DNA of 64,000 bases from Flammeovirgaceae bacterium (GCA_020635915.1 JACJYU010000004.1:1-64000), one strand, 5' to 3'. Positions 43,771 to 53,275 are shown, counted from the first letter of the stretch. Notes: generated by a model from the sequence alone, not told the origin. Made by a program: numbers and translations.

Positions 43771-45663
43771 CTAATATAGCACTCGAAATTTGATGGTATG
43801 CGCGATGGCCCTCATTTCTTTGATCAATTCCTTGCCGTAACCCTTGTTGATGTCGGTAATAACATACCCGATGTGCTCGGTGGTTTTTAAATATTGGCCC
43901 GCAATGTTGATGCCATGGCTGGCCAGTACAGAGTTGATTTTGGCGAGTACGCCCGGCACGTTGTTGTGGATGTGGATAAGGCGGTGCGCATTTTCCAATG
44001 TGGGCAACACCAGGTTGGGGAAGTTGACGCTCTGGCTGGTGCTTCCCGAATTGATGTAGTCGGTTAACTTGCCAGGTACGAAATGGGCAATGTTTTCCTG
44101 GGCTTCCAGGGTGCTGCCACCGATGTGTGGCGTCAGGATGACATTGGGCAATCCGCGGAGCACCGAGGTGAAGGCCTCGTGGTTGCTGTTGGGCTCTTGT
44201 TCAAACACGTCCATCCCACAACCCCGGATTTGCCCGTCAAGGATTTTTTCTTTGAGTGCCTGCACATCCACCACGTGTCCGCGGCTAAGGTTGATGAGGA
44301 TGGCGCCCTTTTTCATCAGTCCAAGTTCCTGCATGCCGATCAGGTACTTGTTGGAAGCCCTGCCATCCACATGCAGTGACACCACATCCGATACCCTCAG
44401 CAATTCTTTCAGGTTTTTGCACCGGATCGCGTTCCCCAGGGCCAGCTTCTCTTCGGTGTCATAATAGAACACCTTCATGCCCAGGCTTTCCGCCAGCACG
44501 GAAAGCTGGGACCCGATATTCCCATAGCCTACTATGCCCAGGTTTTTGCCCCTGATTTCAAAACTGTTGTTAGCAGACTTGTTCCACTCGCCCTCGTGCA
44601 TTTTTGCAAACTTGTCCGGCAGGTTGCGCATCAGCATAATGATTTCGGCAATGGCCAGCTCCACCACCGAGCGCGTGTTGCTGAAGGGCGCGTTGAAGAC
44701 GGCTATCCCTTTTTTGGCGGCCGTGTCAAGGTCTATTTGGTTGGTGCCAATGCAAAATGCACCGATGGCCATTAGCCGGTGGGCGTTTTCAATCACCCTG
44801 GCCGTGACCTGTGTTTTGGAACGGATGCCCAATATGGAAACGTTGACGATCTTTTCGCACAACTCCTCCTCGGTAAGCCCCGCAGGGTATACCTCCACAT
44901 TGAACCCTTCCTCCTTCATTAATCTTACTGCTGCCGGGTGCACACTTTCCAGCAGCAGCACGTTAATCCTGTTTTTGGGGTAGGAAATAGCAGGGTTTAG
45001 GTTGTTGAGGTAAAGAAACTCGTCCAGGCTGGGCGTGATGTGGTCGGCCTTGCTCAGGATATTCCCCCTTTCCACATTTTCAGTAAAGGCAAAAAACTTG
45101 TTGGCCAGCCCGGAGTGCTTGATCTCGTAGTCTGTGTACCCATCCCCGATTACGTACACATCCCCCGGCAAGTTCAACCGTTTTAACAATTCCACTTTGC
45201 CGTTGTTGGAGGAAAGCGGGTTGCTTTCGTCAAACCCCGTTACTTCGCCTTTGTCGTTGAAATGAAACTGGTTGGCAAAAATATTTTCCTTCTTCACCCC
45301 ATATTCGGTCACTATGGGGTCTATAAAGGCGTGAAAGCCATTGGAGATGATGTAAATATTCCCGTTGCTTTTTTCAAAAAAAGCCTTGTTCCTTTTAAAT
45401 GAATCGGAGACCAGCCCCTTGAGCACGGTGACGAGCTGCTCCAAGTGGCTTTTATTGGGGGAAAGCAACTCCAACCTTTTCTTCAGCGATTCCCGGAAAG
45501 ACAAAGACCCTTCCATGCCCTGGTTGGTCAGATCCATGATCTGCCTTTTGATGGTTTCCTTTTCGGGATGGCCTTTTAGGGATATGTCCGCCAATACATC
45601 AAAAGCTTCCACCTTGGTGAAGGTACTGTCAAAATCAATGACGAAATACGTATTGGGCTTCAT
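43771..45663 (-). CDS. Phosphoserine phosphatase-phosphoglycerate dehydrogenase fusion
   Basis: 630 residues from ATG 45663 (MKPNTYFVIDFDSTFTK). Residues ~1-225 are a HAD phosphatase of the SerB kind: catalytic DFDST (10-14) and GDGYTDYEI. Residues ~230-540 are D-3-phosphoglycerate dehydrogenase: Rossmann loop GYGNIGSQ, NLSRGHVVD, FEQEP and the His of LTPHIGGSTLEAQ. A C-terminal ACT domain (~555-630) probably senses serine. One polypeptide would thus do the first and last steps of serine synthesis, with the SerC-like enzyme nearby for the middle step. Fusions like this occur in Cytophagales, as far as I recall. Confidence 0.9.
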   Translation of the reverse strand: MKPNTYFVIDFDSTFTKVEAFDVLADISLKGHPEKETIKRQIMDLTNQGMEGSLSFRESLKKRLELLSPNKSHLEQLVTVLKGLVSDSFKRNKAFFEKSNGNIYIISNGFHAFIDPIVTEYGVKKENIFANQFHFNDKGEVTGFDESNPLSSNNGKVELLKRLNLPGDVYVIGDGYTDYEIKHSGLANKFFAFTENVERGNILSKADHITPSLDEFLYLNNLNPAISYPKNRINVLLLESVHPAAVRLMKEEGFNVEVYPAGLTEEELCEKIVNVSILGIRSKTQVTARVIENAHRLMAIGAFCIGTNQIDLDTAAKKGIAVFNAPFSNTRSVVELAIAEIIMLMRNLPDKFAKMHEGEWNKSANNSFEIRGKNLGIVGYGNIGSQLSVLAESLGMKVFYYDTEEKLALGNAIRCKNLKELLRVSDVVSLHVDGRASNKYLIGMQELGLMKKGAILINLSRGHVVDVQALKEKILDGQIRGCGMDVFEQEPNSNHEAFTSVLRGLPNVILTPHIGGSTLEAQENIAHFVPGKLTDYINSGSTSQSVNFPNLVLPTLENAHRLIHIHNNVPGVLAKINSVLASHGINIAGQYLKTTEHIGYVITDINKGYGKELIKEMRAIAHTIKFRVLY

Positions 45664-45681
45664 GGACTTGAAAATAAGCCG

Positions 45682-45710
45682 CAAAGGTAATAAAGTCTGC
45701 CGTCAAACAA
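45682..45710 (-). promoter_or_regulatory. Promoter of the SerB-SerA fusion gene
   Basis: On the minus strand: TTG at 45710-45708, an 18-bp spacer and a perfect TACCTTTG at 45689-45682. A start near 45675 gives a ~12-nt leader before ATG 45663. Confidence 0.65.
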
Positions 45711-45728
45711 CGCAGGCCCGGTGGCCTC

Positions 45729-46151
45729 CTAATCCATCCAAAGGAGGTCGTTAATGATACTTTTTGCGTATTCCCTTATTTGGTCGCGCGTTTCCCTAAA
45801 GGCGTTCATGGTTTCTTCCCCAGTCCCTGGCTCCTTCGATGGGTCAGGGAAATTCTGGTGGAGACGCCTGGCCTGGCCGGGAAAGAGGGGGCAATTTTCA
45901 CTGGCGTGGTCGCATACGGTCAACACCAAATCGAACGGGACCGACAGGTATTCGCCCACGTGGTTGGACGTATGGCGGGAAATGTCGGTCCCATCCTCCT
46001 TCATCACGGCCACCGCCCTGGGATCCAGTCCATGGGCCTCAATTCCGGCACTTAGCACGTGGAGCCGGTGGTGGGAATACTTTTTCAAGTAGCCCTCCAT
46101 CATCTGGCTGCGGCAGGAGTTGCCGGTGCACAAGACTAGGACTTGCAGCAT
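45729..46151 (-). CDS. arsC: Arsenate reductase, LMW phosphatase type
   Basis: 140 residues from ATG 46151 (MLQVLVLCTGNSCRSQM). The phosphatase loop CTGNSCRS holds the attacking cysteine; the redox pair lies in VCDHASENCP, as in thioredoxin-coupled ArsC. Reduces arsenate to arsenite. It is the last gene of the ars unit and overlaps the end of arsN2 by 16 bp. A plain tyrosine phosphatase is unlikely given the Cys pair and the neighbours. Confidence 0.9.
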   Translation of the reverse strand: MLQVLVLCTGNSCRSQMMEGYLKKYSHHRLHVLSAGIEAHGLDPRAVAVMKEDGTDISRHTSNHVGEYLSVPFDLVLTVCDHASENCPLFPGQARRLHQNFPDPSKEPGTGEETMNAFRETRDQIREYAKSIINDLLWMD

Positions 46152-46630
46152 GGCGGGGCAAGCCGGAGGTGCATGCAGGAGGCCGAGGCCGGGCACACCT
46201 CAACAAATTGTTTGGAATTCCTGATTGCGGGCGGCACCTGTTCGCGGCCGGTTGCCTCAAAGCCTAGTTTGTTGAAGAAACCGGATGCGGTTTCCGTCAA
46301 TAAAAACAACTCCTTAAGGCCGCTTTCTTTTGCCTTTCCTATAAGGTGCAGGGCGATCTTTAATCCCCATTTGTTTCCCTTATAAAGAGGGGCAACGGAC
46401 ACGGAGCGCAGCAAACCATAATCCCCATGGATTTCCATGGCCCCCGTGCCAACCATTTCATCCTGGTGGTAATACCCTACCAGCAAATGTTCGTCTTTGT
46501 CCAGGCCTTCGCTGGAAAGCCCGGCCAGTGCCAACTGTCGTTTGAATGCCACGAAGCTTTCCGGGCTGCTGACCACCCTGGGCCTTAAATCAATTACAGC
46601 ACTCTGGCCCACAACAGGATTTTTCATCAT
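46136..46630 (-). CDS. arsN2: ArsN2-type GNAT acetyltransferase
   Basis: 164 residues from ATG 46630 (or 46627). The acetyl-CoA loop is LLRSVSVAPLYKGNKWGLKIALHL; LFLLTETASGFFNKLGF and the Cys-containing end VCPASASCMHL are characteristic of ArsN2, found in arsenic operons and thought to acetylate arsenic species or related compounds. It starts 41 bp inside arsM and ends inside arsC, so three frames overlap in a compact unit. Confidence 0.88.
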   Translation of the reverse strand: MMKNPVVGQSAVIDLRPRVVSSPESFVAFKRQLALAGLSSEGLDKDEHLLVGYYHQDEMVGTGAMEIHGDYGLLRSVSVAPLYKGNKWGLKIALHLIGKAKESGLKELFLLTETASGFFNKLGFEATGREQVPPAIRNSKQFVEVCPASASCMHLRLAPPCCKS

Positions 46631-47432
46631 TTTTTTCAGCGTAAACAGTGATGCTGTAGATGCCAAGGTTTCCATTTTTGTAGTCTTCCATTTCGTTTTC
46701 GTTCAAATAACCGGAAAGGATTTCGTTTGGCAATCCGATCTTCTTTTCTTTCTGGAGCCTGATGTTGGAGAAGCCGGCTTCTTTGATGATGCTGAGGTAG
46801 GCATCTTTTTGAATCGCCCCTGAGACACATCCTGCATACATCTCGGCACTTTCCTGCAAGGCCTTGGGCAGGGGCCCTACCAGCACAATATCAGAAATGC
46901 TGAAATGACCTCCCTTTTTCAGGATGCGAAAGGTTTCTTCAAAAGCCTTCTTTTTGTTGGGCACCAAATTCATCACGCAGTTGCTTACCACCACATCGGC
47001 CACCCCCGCGGTAATGGGTATATTTTCTATGTCCCCAAAGCGGAACTCCACGTTATTGAGCCCCAGCTTTTCCGCATTGGCACGGGCTTTGGCGATCATC
47101 TTCTCCGTAAAGTCCACACCGATCACCTTGCCCCCGGCCCCGGTCACCGCACGGGCCACAAAGGCATCGTTGCCCGCCCCGGAGCCAAGGTCCACCACAG
47201 TGTCCCCCTCCTTGATTTGGGCATACTCCGTAGGAAGGCCGCAGCCAAGGCCCAGGTCCGCATCTTGCACATACCCGGCCAGTTTTTCATAATCCTCCGC
47301 CATAATGGCCTCATCAACGGTACTGCACCCGGTGGCCCCACAGCAACTGGTTTCATTTTGGGCTTTGCTTTGGTCGGCAATGCTGCCGTAAGTCTCTTTG
47401 ACTATCTGCTTCAATTGTTCTCCTGTCTTCAT
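46590..47432 (-). CDS. arsM: Arsenite methyltransferase
   Basis: 280 residues. SAM motif VVDLGSGAGNDAFVA, GVDFTEKMIAKA, and cysteines in SCCGATGCS near the N-terminus, DADLGLGCGLPTEYA, and NCVMN; a SCCGPECC pair closes the protein. Members methylate As(III) stepwise to mono-, di- and trimethylated forms. Typical of Bacteroidota ars operons. It starts 65 bp after arsR. Confidence 0.95.
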   Translation of the reverse strand: MKTGEQLKQIVKETYGSIADQSKAQNETSCCGATGCSTVDEAIMAEDYEKLAGYVQDADLGLGCGLPTEYAQIKEGDTVVDLGSGAGNDAFVARAVTGAGGKVIGVDFTEKMIAKARANAEKLGLNNVEFRFGDIENIPITAGVADVVVSNCVMNLVPNKKKAFEETFRILKKGGHFSISDIVLVGPLPKALQESAEMYAGCVSGAIQKDAYLSIIKEAGFSNIRLQKEKKIGLPNEILSGYLNENEMEDYKNGNLGIYSITVYAEKNDEKSCCGPECCN

Positions 47433-47497
47433 TTTGTTGGATGGGTTAAGTGTTTATTTGTATATCGTCAAGGTCCTGTCGTTTTATTTTAATGGTG

Positions 47498-47824
47498 TTA
47501 ACAACAATTAGGGTTTTTGTAGGAATCGAACAGCCCCTTGATCTTCGATTTGGCCTTTTCCCACATTTCGATATCTATACAATAGCAGACGCTGGGGCCA
47601 TCTATGCTTCCTTGTATCAAGCCCGCCTGCTTGAGTTCTTTTAAATGTTGCGAAACCGTGGACTGCGATAATGGAAGTTCATCCACGATGTCGCCACAGA
47701 TGCAAGCATGCCGGGTGGCCAGGAATTGCAGTATGGCAATCCTGGCGGGGTGGCCCAGTGCTTTGGCCAATGCGGCCAGTTCGTTTTGGGCGGCAGTGTA
47801 TTCCTTTGTTTTGGCGGCTCCCAT
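47498..47824 (-). CDS. arsR: ArsR-family arsenic-sensing repressor
   Basis: 108 residues, winged helix. LAKALGHPARIAILQFLA, then ACICGDIVDELPLSQSTVSQHLKELKQAGLI. The CxC in the first recognition region and the terminal NCC are candidate As(III) ligands. It should bind the palindrome just upstream (47834-47851) and be released by arsenite, controlling itself and arsM-arsN2-arsC. Confidence 0.93.
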   Translation of the reverse strand: MGAAKTKEYTAAQNELAALAKALGHPARIAILQFLATRHACICGDIVDELPLSQSTVSQHLKELKQAGLIQGSIDGPSVCYCIDIEMWEKAKSKIKGLFDSYKNPNCC

Positions 47825-47833
47825 TGTCCTCTT

Positions 47834-47851
47834 AATCGTAAAATTACGATT
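47834..47851. promoter_or_regulatory. ArsR operator
   Basis: Perfect inverted repeat AATCGTAA, two central bases, TTACGATT, 9 bp upstream of the arsR start. Form and place fit an autoregulatory ArsR site. Confidence 0.75.
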
Positions 47852-47893
47852 TAGGTTCCGTTTCGGGCCAAATTATTCTAAAAAAAAAAGGGG

Positions 47894-48406
47894 CTATCTT
47901 TTTATGCCCTGGGTGGTGAAAGACAGCCCTTGCTGCCCTGTGGTGGAAATCATCACGGCTTCAAAATGGGGCTCGTTTTCAAGGGTAGGCGATCCCCACT
48001 CAAAAATAAAATTGCCTCCTGTGCCGCCTTCTTTATCGCCTTCACTGATTACTATCTCCACCGTCTCCAAAGGGGATATGTATATGGGCTTTTCAAAATA
48101 AGTACGGATCAGGTGTCCTTTGGTATTGTAGTATTTTGCACTGAAAACATAAACGGAGTCTGTTGAACTGATATTGCGCATGCTTACGGTGACCGTAAGG
48201 TGGTAGGTGCGGCCTTCGGTAACCTGGTAAATTTCCGAGTAGACGGAAAGGTAGGTGCTGCCCGTGTGAAGGCTATCCAATCCGGCCGGGCTTGCGCTTC
48301 GCGCGTCCCAGTCAACGACATGTATGGGCACCGTGGCCTCTTGGCGGTTGCAGGAGGCTAGTGCCATTGCCAGCAGCAAGGACAATTGTGCCAGGTTGCA
48401 TTTCAT
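47894..48406 (-). CDS. DUF3124 lipoprotein
   Basis: 170 residues. Signal ending LAMALASC (lipobox) gives a lipoprotein. STYLSVYSEIY, LTVTVSMRNISSTDSVYV, AKYYNTKGHLIRTYFEKPIYISPLETVEIVI and GGTGGNFIFEWGS match DUF3124, an all-beta family of unknown function. It stands between the ars unit and an amidohydrolase gene, both in the same direction, without obvious link. Confidence 0.82.
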   Translation of the reverse strand: MKCNLAQLSLLLAMALASCNRQEATVPIHVVDWDARSASPAGLDSLHTGSTYLSVYSEIYQVTEGRTYHLTVTVSMRNISSTDSVYVFSAKYYNTKGHLIRTYFEKPIYISPLETVEIVISEGDKEGGTGGNFIFEWGSPTLENEPHFEAVMISTTGQQGLSFTTQGIKR

Positions 48407-48451
48407 ACAAAGTGGGATAAGTAGGTGAAAGGGCCTCGTATTGCCACAAAT

Positions 48452-49666
48452 TTAATTTTTTCCAAAAGGCAACCTTTTTAAGGCCATTTGGCCATTGCTC
48501 ATCACCATAATAACATCTTGCAAAGCATTTATGTCCTCCAGGGGGTTGCCGGGGACCAGGATCATATCGGCATCATAGCCGGTGGCGATCCGCCCTGTCT
48601 GTTTGTCCAGCCTCAGCAGTTCTGCGGAAACCACCGTAGCGGATTGTATGGCCTCAAAGTTGGTCATGCCCATTCTTGCAAAGTGGGCCACCTCCAACGA
48701 TATCCGGCTGGTGGTTTTGGCGGTGTACCCATTGTCGGCCCCTGTGGCAATTTTAATGCCCATGCCATGGGCTTTTTTGAATACCTTTTCGGCCAATGGC
48801 ATCATAAACTTTCCCCGCAGGTGCACCACCGGGTCATTGTAGTCCCCGCCCGGCTCGACCAAATCCTCCAGGGTAATAAAGGTGGGCACCAGGAAAGTCC
48901 CTTTCTCCTTCATTAGCTTAAATGTTTCGTCCTTGAGGAAGGTGCCATGCTCGATGCTTCGTGCCCCCGCCATGACGGCCGCCCGGGCCCCTTCGTCCCC
49001 ATGGGCGTGGATCATAATGGGCACGTCCCTTTTGGCGGCCTCGTCCACGATTACTTTGAGTTGGTGTTCGGTATAGGTTTGTTCCCGTGGGTCGGTATCC
49101 GGCCTTCCTGCCCGTTCGGTGCCGCGGGTTTTAATCACATTGGCGCCCCTGTCAATGTTCACGTTTACCAGTTTCCTCAACTCTTCATCCGTGTTTACGC
49201 CATGGTAAAGGCTGCCCAGACGGGGGTCGGCCAGGATGGTCTCGCCCAGGTGCGGGGTTACGTAAACACCGCAGGCCACCATATCGGGCCCCGGGATTAT
49301 TCCTGATTTTGCCATTTCCCGAATGGCTACATCCTGATAGGCGGAAACACTGGCGCTCCGCACCGTAGTGACCCCCGAGTGCAGTGCCCTCCTGGCCGAT
49401 TCAAGGTTGTCGAGGTGCGTGTGCACGTCCATCAGCCCTGGCAACAGGTAATTTCCTTCACAGTCAACAATGGTGTAATTGCCGGCAATGGGGTCGCCTT
49501 TACGGCCAATCCTTTCGATTTTTCCGTTTTTCACAAACACCACCACATCCGCATAAATTTTGTTTTCAATACCGTTGAACAAATTGGCGTTGGTCAAGGC
49601 AAAATCTTTCTGTTGCGCGTGGGCAATCGAAGCAAGAAAGAGTAGGAGGACGGTAATTCTTTTCAT
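48452..49666 (-). CDS. Secreted amidohydrolase-superfamily enzyme
   Basis: 404 residues with signal peptide to ~residue 18 (LASIAHAQ). Metal-dependent TIM barrel: DVHTHL (first metal pair), then a likely carboxylated-Lys region near NVIKTRGT, MIHAHGDEGAR, SIEHGT and GADNGY. Related to imidazolonepropionase/prolidase-like periplasmic hydrolases acting on cyclic amides or dipeptides. The exact substrate is open. Confidence 0.88.
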   Translation of the reverse strand: MKRITVLLLFLASIAHAQQKDFALTNANLFNGIENKIYADVVVFVKNGKIERIGRKGDPIAGNYTIVDCEGNYLLPGLMDVHTHLDNLESARRALHSGVTTVRSASVSAYQDVAIREMAKSGIIPGPDMVACGVYVTPHLGETILADPRLGSLYHGVNTDEELRKLVNVNIDRGANVIKTRGTERAGRPDTDPREQTYTEHQLKVIVDEAAKRDVPIMIHAHGDEGARAAVMAGARSIEHGTFLKDETFKLMKEKGTFLVPTFITLEDLVEPGGDYNDPVVHLRGKFMMPLAEKVFKKAHGMGIKIATGADNGYTAKTTSRISLEVAHFARMGMTNFEAIQSATVVSAELLRLDKQTGRIATGYDADMILVPGNPLEDINALQDVIMVMSNGQMALKRLPFGKN

Positions 49667-49782
49667 ACGTCAATAATTGTCTTTAGGGCCCTATACATTA
49701 CTTTATTTTGTTTCATGCCAAAGTCATTTAAATGCCAATGCCACCGTATGTTTTCCTTTCAGGTTGATGGGCATGTGTTTGT

Positions 49783-52017
49783 TTATTTCATTTTTAGAAT
49801 GGCTGCGGCCTCATCGATTTGCTTGGAGTACCGCACCAGGTTTTTGGCAAGGATTTCTATTTGCTCTTGGGCTTCTTTCCAGTTTCGTTGCTCAATGGCC
49901 TCGCGCACGCCAGGTAGGGTTTTTACACCATACCCCGTGTAGTAGCCGGGCGCATAGATGGTGTGCTGGAACCAGGGCCTGCGGGGAAGCCCGCTGTCGA
50001 CCGTGAGCTTTTGTTCTGCGGTGTACAACAACTTATTCAGCCTTTCCAGGTTGGTATTGGGGTTGGGGTTTAGCTTTATCAATTCGGCATATTCCCTGGC
50101 GCTTTTTTCCAGCCCGGCTTGTGCGTTCAATACATTACTAAAGTCAAGGTAGGGGACGGGGCCCTTGGTGCTGGGCTGGACAAACGTCTTCTTGGGGTCG
50201 CTCGCCTGTACGTACCTGTTTTCATGGATCATCTGGTTCTCCACTTCAGTGGATTCGCGCATGTTGTCCAGCAGGGAGGTAACCTCGCTGACATAGCCAT
50301 TTACCGTTTTGTAAAAGCCCATAAAGTCAAACGGCAGGACGTTGGCGTTGGCCAGCCGTAAGGTGATGCGGCCTGCGGTCTTGGCCAGGGCCACCCCGTA
50401 TTCAAATGTGGGGTCTTTGAACCTTTTGTACAGGTCGTAGGAATCGTAGATGGAGTGGTACTCGCCACCATCGTCTTCCCCACCAAAACCGATGTTGAGC
50501 GCGGGTATCCCCAGGTGCTGGATGAAGGGGCTGTAGTCGGACCCTGAGCCCAGTGCGCCAATGGTCATGGAAGGGAAATTGATGATTTCCTTTTTGGCTT
50601 TTGCGGAGGATGCGTTGGCCGCCATGGCCGACTTTCTCCTTTCCAATATGCTGACACCGGTCTGCGGGTCTTCCACATCCCCAGCCACATCGCTTACCAT
50701 TTGTTGCAGCGTATGCGAACCTTGGGCATATAGGAAGCCCCTGCCGTTGCCGTCAGAGTTGATATACGCCACCAGTTTTTGTTGCAATTCCTTGCCGTGG
50801 TCCTCGGCCCACTCGGTAGAGCCCAGCAGGCCGGGTTCCTCCCCGTCCCAACCCGCAAAAACAATGGTGCGCTTGGGCTTCCATCCCGTCTTGGCCAGTT
50901 CTGCTATGGCCCTGGCCTCTTCCATAAGGGCCACCATCCCGCTAATGGGGTCTGCGGCACCATTTACCCAGGCATCGTGGTGGTTGCCGCGCATCACCCA
51001 CTCATCAGGGAATTCCGACCCGGTCATTTTGGCAATTACATTGTGGCAATCGACAAGCTTCCAGTCAAATTGCAACTTGAGGTGCACGCGGACAGGCCCC
51101 GGCCCCACGTGATAGGTTATGCCCAGTGCGCCCCGCATGTATTCGGGGGCAACAGGGCCGCCCAGGGCGCTTAGCAGTGGCTTCGCGTCTTCGTAGCCAA
51201 TAGGTATCACGGGGATGCCTATCAGGTTGTCGGCCTGGGCCCTTTCTATCCTTTTGGCCTCTTCGGTGGCACCAATATTGGGCGTCAGGGGATCGCCCGG
51301 CCGTACGGGGAGGTCCAGCACCGACCCACGTTGTGCGCCAAATGCCGGCCTGAAAGGCCCTTTGGGGTAAACATCCCCCTGAAAGTACCCATCATCTTCG
51401 GGATCGGAATAGATGATGCATCCGATCGCCCCTTTTTCCTCGGCCACTTTAGGCTTGATGCCCCGCCAGGAGCCACCGTACTTGGCTATCACGATTTTGC
51501 CCTTTACGTCAATGCCCAGTTTGTCCAACTCTTCATAATCGCTGGGCACGCCATAGCCGACAAACACCAATTCGCCCATTACGTCCCCGTCTGCCGAGAA
51601 GCCATGATAGATGGGAAGTTGCTCCTTCTGCTGTCCGCTGGTGGCATCTTCCTTGAGGGCGGGCTCCACCAATTTTGCCTTGTATTTCACAGGCGCCACC
51701 ATTTCCAACACCCTGACCTTGGGCGTGGGAAACAGCACCTGGTAGGTTTCTATGTTGGCATCATACCCCCAGCTTCTGAATTGGTCCCGTATCCACTCCG
51801 CATATTGCTTTCCCATGGGCGACCCCAGGTGATGGGGCCTGGCAGAAAGGTGTTTCATCCATTGGTCCAGGTTGGAGGCTTTTAAATATCCGTCAAATTT
51901 TTTTTCGAGGGCGGCCTCGGCCGTGGCAGCCTCCCCGGTAAAACCCTGAATGGCTTTTTGTGCAAAAAGATGGGTGGAAACAGAAAAGGCGAAAAGGATC
52001 GGCAAGGCGTATTTCAT
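49783..52017 (-). CDS. M28 peptidase, glutamate carboxypeptidase II-like
   Basis: 744 residues. Signal peptide to ~residue 19, then a protease-associated insert (~110-310: VGYGVPSDYEELDKLGIDVKGKIVIAKYGG), the M28 catalytic core with zinc ligands in MRGNHHDAWVNGAADPISG and catalytic Glu in WDGEEPGLLGSTEW, and a C-terminal TfR-dimer domain (~600-744). The human homologue trims glutamate from peptides; here it probably degrades peptides in the periplasm. Monocistronic; the 233 bp upstream hold small hairpins but no gene. Confidence 0.93.
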   Translation of the reverse strand: MKYALPILFAFSVSTHLFAQKAIQGFTGEAATAEAALEKKFDGYLKASNLDQWMKHLSARPHHLGSPMGKQYAEWIRDQFRSWGYDANIETYQVLFPTPKVRVLEMVAPVKYKAKLVEPALKEDATSGQQKEQLPIYHGFSADGDVMGELVFVGYGVPSDYEELDKLGIDVKGKIVIAKYGGSWRGIKPKVAEEKGAIGCIIYSDPEDDGYFQGDVYPKGPFRPAFGAQRGSVLDLPVRPGDPLTPNIGATEEAKRIERAQADNLIGIPVIPIGYEDAKPLLSALGGPVAPEYMRGALGITYHVGPGPVRVHLKLQFDWKLVDCHNVIAKMTGSEFPDEWVMRGNHHDAWVNGAADPISGMVALMEEARAIAELAKTGWKPKRTIVFAGWDGEEPGLLGSTEWAEDHGKELQQKLVAYINSDGNGRGFLYAQGSHTLQQMVSDVAGDVEDPQTGVSILERRKSAMAANASSAKAKKEIINFPSMTIGALGSGSDYSPFIQHLGIPALNIGFGGEDDGGEYHSIYDSYDLYKRFKDPTFEYGVALAKTAGRITLRLANANVLPFDFMGFYKTVNGYVSEVTSLLDNMRESTEVENQMIHENRYVQASDPKKTFVQPSTKGPVPYLDFSNVLNAQAGLEKSAREYAELIKLNPNPNTNLERLNKLLYTAEQKLTVDSGLPRRPWFQHTIYAPGYYTGYGVKTLPGVREAIEQRNWKEAQEQIEILAKNLVRYSKQIDEAAAILKMK

Positions 52018-52250
52018 AAGGAATAATTAAAGTTTTGATTTCGGAATTCAATATAGCCCAACTTCATAATATTATGCCAATATGTTTGACAATCGGCTTT
52101 GGCCCTATGTCAGGGCACAATGGAAAAGGGCACCCAGGCCGCCCTTGCCGGTGAGGGGGAACCTTGTCCTTTTGTTAAAATCGTTTGAGGATGCCCCCCT
52201 TTGCCCCAGTGGGGAACGGGGCAGGTAAAGGCCACCCGGTTTTGCGCACG

Positions 52251-53204
52251 TTATTTCCTGCCTATTGCCTTCTCCACGGCCGACACAATATTTTCGGGCG
52301 CCAGGCCGTATTTTTTCAATAGGTCCAGGGGCTTTCCACTTTCGCCAAATGAATCGTTGACCGCCACCATCTCCAGCGGGGAAGGAAGGAACCTGGAGAG
52401 GGTTTGGGCAATGCTATCGCCCAGCCCTCCGTTCATCTGGTGCTCCTCACAGGTTACGGCACATCCGGTTTTGGATACGGATTTTACAATGGCGTCCACA
52501 TCCAGTGGTTTTATGGTGTGAATGTTTATCAACTCCACACTGATCCCTTTTTCTGCCAGGATGGCTTCCGCTTCGATGGCCTGCCATACCATGTGCCCAT
52601 TGGCAAATAGGGTGACATCCGTTCCTTCTACCATTTTGTCTGCTTTGCCAATGGCAAAGGGGCGGTCCGGTGCGGTAAAGATGGGCCAGCCCGGCCTTCC
52701 AAACCTCAGGTAGGCAGGCCCTATGTGGCCGCCCAGGGCCAGGGTGGCCGCCTTGGTTTGGTTATAGTCGCACGGAACGATCACGGTCATCCCGGGCAGC
52801 ATTTTCATCATGCCCACATCTTCGAGTATCTGGTGGGTGGCCCCGTCTTCGCCCAGGGTAAGGCCGGCATGGGAGGCACATATTTTCACGTTTTTTCCTG
52901 AGTAGGCTATGGATTGCCTGATCTGGTCGTACACCCTTCCGGTGGAAAAATTGGCAAAGGTGCCGGTAAACGGGACCTTGCCCCCGATGGTCATCCCGGC
53001 CGCTACCCCCATCATGTTGGCCTCCGCAATGCCCATTTGAAAAAAACGGTGGGGGAATTCTTTCTGAAAGGCGTCCATTTTAAGGGACCCGGTAAGGTCG
53101 GCACACAGCCCTACCACATTGTCGTTTTTCCTTCCCAGTTCAAGTAGCCCGGCACCAAAACCGGAACGGGTGTCTTTCTTTTCTGTATACGTGTATTTGG
53201 TCAT
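52251..53204 (-). CDS. Transketolase, C-terminal subunit
   Basis: 317 residues: the pyrimidine-binding half (FQMGIAEANMMGVAAGMTI, TLGEDGATHQILEDVGMMKMLPGM) and the C-terminal domain (NGHMVWQAIEAEAIL). Works as a heterodimer with the product of the upstream gene, 71 bp away, to move two-carbon units between sugar phosphates with thiamine diphosphate. Confidence 0.94.
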   Translation of the reverse strand: MTKYTYTEKKDTRSGFGAGLLELGRKNDNVVGLCADLTGSLKMDAFQKEFPHRFFQMGIAEANMMGVAAGMTIGGKVPFTGTFANFSTGRVYDQIRQSIAYSGKNVKICASHAGLTLGEDGATHQILEDVGMMKMLPGMTVIVPCDYNQTKAATLALGGHIGPAYLRFGRPGWPIFTAPDRPFAIGKADKMVEGTDVTLFANGHMVWQAIEAEAILAEKGISVELINIHTIKPLDVDAIVKSVSKTGCAVTCEEHQMNGGLGDSIAQTLSRFLPSPLEMVAVNDSFGESGKPLDLLKKYGLAPENIVSAVEKAIGRK

Positions 53205-53275
53205 GTGCTTGTGTTAACCTTGGATATCGTTATTATCATTATTGTTTATGGAATATGGGCGCACGTTATCCTTCC

